NCBI RefSeq assembly: GCF_963169125.1
Contig: NC_084795.1
Location: 189,198,214 to 189,262,213 of the forward strand
DNA: 64,000 nt
DNA from: Humulus lupulus
Lineage: Eukaryota; Streptophyta; Magnoliopsida; Rosales; Cannabaceae
Reading direction: 5' to 3'
This document shows, in pieces, positions 59,801 through 64,000 of this stretch (position 1 is its first letter; each line of letters starts with the position of its first letter). The translations under genes and the position numbers were made by a program. The notes beneath the pieces are model-generated. The model saw only the letters and a list, made by a program, of their open reading frames with translations. It did no database searches and had not been told where the DNA came from.

Positions 59801-61061
59801 TCATAGATATGAGCATCTATAGCTTCTGATGAAGAAGTGAAACGATGGTTTCCTTTTAGTTTGGTTCAAGGTGTTAAATGATAGAGATCTCATTTCAGTA
59901 ATTAAATTAGTTTACTGAAATATCATTTACAAGGAACTAAGTGTTTTAAGGATAATATATAATGAGGGGTAAAACGGTATTTTAGTCCTATCTCATTGTA
60001 GACCGTCTATAGAGGATTGAGTGACAATTATGGTTGTAACAATGGATAATTAATAGCGTATCTATATTTGTTATAGAGCGTTCTATAAATTCAAGAGTGC
60101 AATTCCGAGTCTATAGTGGAGTCACGAGGAATTAATAAGTTAGTAAATTTATTTGTTAGATTTATGATAACTTATTGGAGCTTGATTTCATAGGCCCATG
60201 GTCCCCATTGTACCTTGGATAAAATCATCTAGATAGTCTCAATTAATTGATTTAATTATCAATTAGAATTATCAAAGTTGACCAGGTCAATTTTGGATAG
60301 TTTCACAAAGTTGTGTAATTTTGAGAAGAAAAGAGAAATTATGGCAGATTTATTAATTAAGATAAATTGGTATCTAAATTAATAAATAAATTTAAATCAA
60401 GGTTCAAATTATAAATAATTAATTTGATAAAGGATTTAAATAATTATTTAATTAATTAAATCAATAGAAAATAATACAGGCCTTGATTTTAAGTCCAATG
60501 GGCTTATAATCAAATGGGAAATTTCACGGGCCTATAGCCCATGATAATTTCGACCTAGGGCTTCAAAATGGCTATTATTTTATTGATTTTTTTAATTAAA
60601 TTAAATGGCCTAATTGAGTCTATAAAAAGAGTGCTTAGAGAGAAGTCAAAACATAAGTTTGATGAGTCACAAGTCAGATATTCTGATAGTTTTAGATTCT
60701 TTCTAAACACAAGTCATTTTCTAAGCCTATTTGTTATTTTCTCTTCTTCTCTCTATATCTATCTCATGTGTTGAGAATTGTCCACACTAGTCTAGGTGGT
60801 TCTAAGGATACATTGGAAGATTGTGAAGAAAATAGAAGTTCGGTTCAGTTTCTTGATAATACTCTGCGACAGAGAGGATACAAGAGTTAGAGAAACTGAA
60901 GGAAGGACTCTTTAATTCCGCTGCGTATACTGTAAGTATTCTGTTCTTTGTTTCTCTTTGAATTCAATTTTTGAAACATGTTTTAGGCTATATCGTATTA
61001 ATTTGTTTAATATTAGATATACATGAAAATAAATAAAGGTCCTGTATAAGCTAATCCAACA
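56804..61061 (+). mobile_element. Solo LTR of the 'TGTTGGGG' family, TSD TAACA
   Basis: TGTTGGGGTTTTATGCCC...CTAATCCAACA between perfect TAACA copies (56799-56803, 61062-61066). Without the nested Tekay LTR it is about 1.86 kb. The TATA box is TATAAAAA (60621-60628), followed by a leader to TTCCGCTGCGTATACTG near 60920. No coding frame is found. The Ty1/copia superfamily is likely from the style of the 3' end but is not proven. The same LTR, inverted, is at 1-382. Confidence 0.8.
57188..59581 (+). mobile_element. Solo Tekay LTR in the 'TGTTGGGG' LTR
   Basis: A 2394-bp unit TGTAACACCCC...GGGCGTTACA; flanks TATTA and TATTG match at 4 of 5. Closest in layout to 42471-44676. Donor-like words recur near 58092 (GAG|GTAAGA), 58746 (CAG|GTGAGA) and 59224 (CAG|GTAAAG). 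Confidence 0.9.
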
Positions 61062-61801
61062 TAACATAGCAGTACAATAACACAGCAATGTAATAACACC
61101 ATAGCACATTAATACAATAACAACACAATATAATAGCTGCACAATAACACAACAACACATAACATAGTTGTGGCCTTCGCTGATCGAGGGGCATTATCAG
61201 GCACCAAGTCTGAGGCCTAGCCGAGTGGGTGTGTACAACACCCTTGAGGGTCTCGCCCTGGCAGCCTGCATTTGGCATGCTTAACGCCGATCTCGACCCC
61301 TTGCTGCTCTAGGCTCTTGCTGCTTCCAGCTCTTTCCACTTCCTTCTCTTGCCACTTCCGGCTCTTGCCGATCACTCATAATCACATGTATGACATAACA
61401 ACTATAAACAATACATATAACTATACACCACATAGCTCTACGGGCACAAACAATTCTCTTACCTGGTGTCCCGAGATGACAACCCAAAGCGATCCCAAGC
61501 ACGACTCCTAATCCTGAGCCTGAGCGGTAAAACCTAGTCACAACGTATTAATAAATATCCATCATGATCTGAATCAATTAAAAACCTTTGGAATAACATA
61601 CTAGCCTCCGGGACCTCGAATTCCACTAAACCGGGTAGTAGAATCCTTCCCAAGCCTTAACATATGAGTTCCTGAGCTTAAAACTTCAATTTCGTCACTT
61701 TCCCTAATTTGAGGCGCGGTCCGCCCCCTAGGGCCACGACCCGCTGCAAGTTAGAGGGCACCCTCTACCATTTGGGGTACACAGGCCACAACGGAAGATA
61801 A

Positions 61802-64000
61802 TATAACGCCCTACTTCCTTAGAGCCATTACTAAGTGAGTTAAAAAAAAGCGTGCGATCAACTCGCTAATCGAGGTTTTAGGTCAAATAGTGTAATTAAG
61901 CCATAAAGAGAGGAAAACTTTAGAAATAACTCCATTTTTATTGAAAATCATAAAATTTTACCACTTGGGATCCCAAAATACAGTTTAGAAATATTTACCA
62001 CATACAAATTAAACCAAGTCGACTAAACGACAAAATCTAGAGTTATTTACAAACATCTCCCAAAATCCACTGGCTGTGGTAGCCAGGCTGGCCAAACATG
62101 TACACGCCGCTTCACGCCCGCTACACTCATGGTTGGTCGGCTTTCTTCTTACCCTTACCTACACCACAGAGCATCTGTGAGCCGAAGCCCAACAAGAAAA
62201 CCCACAAACATATAACATATGCAAAACATACACCAAGTATACAAACTGGCCATCAATAGGCTAAACACATACGGCCTAGCCGTCCCAGGAGCTTTACCAG
62301 GCCCTGGGTTCGCGGTCCACACCGTGAGGATATCCCAGGTATCCTTTAGGGACTCGCCCTGGCAACTCGCACTCCACGTGCTCAACACTACTCCCGGCCT
62401 CTTGCCGTACTCAGCCTTGCACTCAACGTGCCTAACGCCGTTCCCGACCCTTTGTCGTTCCCGGCCCTTGTCGACCTCAGCCTACACCGTTCCCGGCTCT
62501 TGCCGATCATTCACATAATTGCATTCATAGCATAACAAACATATATTGAATACTAACCAACTCAATCAAAGGGCTACGCCCTGCAATTCAAACACATTGG
62601 GTTCAGCCCGGCATACAAGCTCTATGGGAACAAGGGTTTTCTTACCTGTATCCCAAGCTTCACAATGCACCAGAGTCACGAGCACGGTCCTCTATCCCAA
62701 GCCTCTCCGAAAACCTAGTCACAACACACATAAAACACCCTTTAATACTAACCAATCCAAAACCACTTCCCGGAACCAATCCCGTACTCTCAGGACCTCC
62801 AATTTCCCAAAACAATGTAGCGGAAACATCCCCCGAGCCCCCTGGGCAAAAGCCCAAAAATGCAAAATCTCCCCACCCAGAAAATAGCCTAGCGTCGCGG
62901 CGTCCACCAAAGAGGGTCGCGGCGCCCAGAATGGTCTGCCCCCCTGCTGCAGCCTAGCGCCACGGCGCAGAAGAACAGGGTCGCGGTGCCCCTTTGCGAA
63001 CCCAAAATTCTGGGTTTTTCCCTGCATTTTCCCCGAGCCAAAACACCTCCAATTCAACCCAAACACATACCTAAACCCCAAAATCAATTCAAAACCCCAA
63101 ATAAACCATTTAACAACCTATAAACACCAACAACTTGGTTAAACACTCAATCACACCCAAAATCCACACTTTGGTTTTAGATTTCAGAAACTTAAACCAG
63201 TAGGCCAAAAACTTAAACCAAAGCTTGTAAAACTTAAACCATGCCTCAATATTCTTAAACCACACCAGAAACGAAAATTCAAAGATGCTTAGAATTCTTT
63301 CCTCAATCAAGAATTCGACTTTGAACTCTCTCCAATTCCAGCTTCAAGTCAATCCCTCTTGATTACCAAGTTGAATTCCCATACAAACCAGCCACAACTA
63401 TCTTTCAATTTTCATTCTCACTCTCACTCTTTAGAAATCAAGCTTGAAACTTAAATAAAACAGGGAAAAACTCTTACCTCTGAACAATCTTGATTTATGA
63501 TCCACTTTAATTGCCTCAAGCCACTTGATTCTCCTCTTAAGCTTCCCAATTTCAGCTCCCCTCTTTCTTCTTTCCTTATAGTTTTCAGCCAAAACAGATT
63601 ATGCATAAGTATAGAAACGTGAATCATTTTTTCCTCCAGTTGAAGTTATCTAAACCCCTGCCAAAAGACTATTTTACCCATCCAAGTAATTCCTTTCCTA
63701 ACTAAACCTCAAGGGCATTTTTGCCAGTTCACCTTTCCTACAAATCTACCATTTTCCCATCTAAAATCTATTACTCTTAATGGTCACCAATGGTCACTCA
63801 AGTTACTCAATTACCATTAACCATTAACTCACAAACTCAAAGTATAGAATTCCCAAAATACCCCTACGCTCCTCCCGAGCCGGGTATTTAATCCCGTTGT
63901 GACTTTTAAACTAATTAGCTCCCTAGGACCGTGTCGGCACGTGCATCGCAACAATATCACCAATCACACGTGGTATAAATCATATAATACAATTATCCCA
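61802..64000 (-). mobile_element. Tekay LTR, running off the window end
   Basis: Starts TATAACGCCCTACTTCC (canonical TGTAACG) and follows the family on the minus strand to the last base, which lies about 100-150 bp before the expected end. It is inserted in the Tekay LTR 56227-61801. Whether it is solo or part of a full element cannot be decided here. Confidence 0.82.

Larger units (their letters stand above)
56227..61801 (-). mobile_element. Tekay LTR, split and cut on the right
   Basis: Starts TGTAATGCCCTACTTCC; parts 56227-56803 and 61067-61801 add to about 1.3 kb of the family LTR on the minus strand. It is interrupted by the solo LTR at 56804-61061. It stops at 61801, where another Tekay LTR begins. 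The remaining ~1 kb should lie beyond the window. Confidence 0.8.

Overview
This is a nuclear plant (eudicot) window. It contains one clearly intact host gene, for cytosolic 60S ribosomal protein eL6 (RPL6), in four exons with plant-type GT-AG introns and a promoter with a telobox and TGGGCC (site II) motifs. Almost everything else is nested LTR retrotransposons plus two fragments of Mutator-like (MULE) transposase genes. I cannot name the species from sequence alone. All boundaries were placed by eye from terminal TG...CA, target-site duplications (TSDs), polypurine tracts (PPTs), primer-binding sites (PBSs) and interrupted reading frames.

Layout. 1-382: start of an LTR of a 'TGTTGGGG' family, minus strand. 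383-5592: 3' end of a plus-strand LTR element (internal repeats, PPT, 3' LTR 2232-5592), its LTR interrupted by a Tekay/Del-type solo LTR (2444-4665, TSD CTACC). 5593-8259 with 8260-8745 and 31457-31774: decayed gag-protease, PBS and split 5' LTR of a minus-strand Tat-type Ty3/gypsy element (Tat1). Its 5' LTR was split by a Ty1/copia element (8746-31456). The copia gag was in turn split after 14 codons by a Tekay chromovirus (9975-21939, perfect TSD TAGTG), which carries two solo LTRs of its own family, one of them containing a Tat-like solo LTR. The copia element also holds an unclassified 1.5-kb insertion (22467-23969) and a solo Tekay LTR (29160-31422, TSD ATTTC).

31775-38969 is low-copy host DNA: short tandem repeats, a decayed MULE N-terminal fragment, AT-rich spacer, then RPL6 (36220-38310, minus). 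38970-52823 is a near-complete Tat-type element (Tat2, TSD CACAT, LTRs about 98% identical). Its gag-pol is one frame, spoiled only by nonsense codons and a solo Tekay LTR (42471-44676, TSD GGGAA). Between pol and the 3' LTR it carries an antisense, intron-containing extra gene that seems to have its own promoter. 52829-55040 is host DNA with a second MULE fragment. 55041-64000 is another stack: Tekay LTR, Tat LTR fragment, Tekay LTR, a 'TGTTGGGG' solo LTR (TSD TAACA) containing a Tekay solo LTR, and a final Tekay LTR running off the window.

Working logic. RPL6 is the only sequence here with a cellular job (large ribosomal subunit). The retroelement genes are gag (capsid), protease, reverse transcriptase, RNase H and integrase, all broken by stops, frameshifts or insertions, so none looks autonomous. 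The most unusual content is the antisense gene of Tat2, the repeated insertion of Tekay LTRs into other LTRs with loss of internal regions, and palindromic GTAAC...GTTAC motifs beside both MULE fragments.
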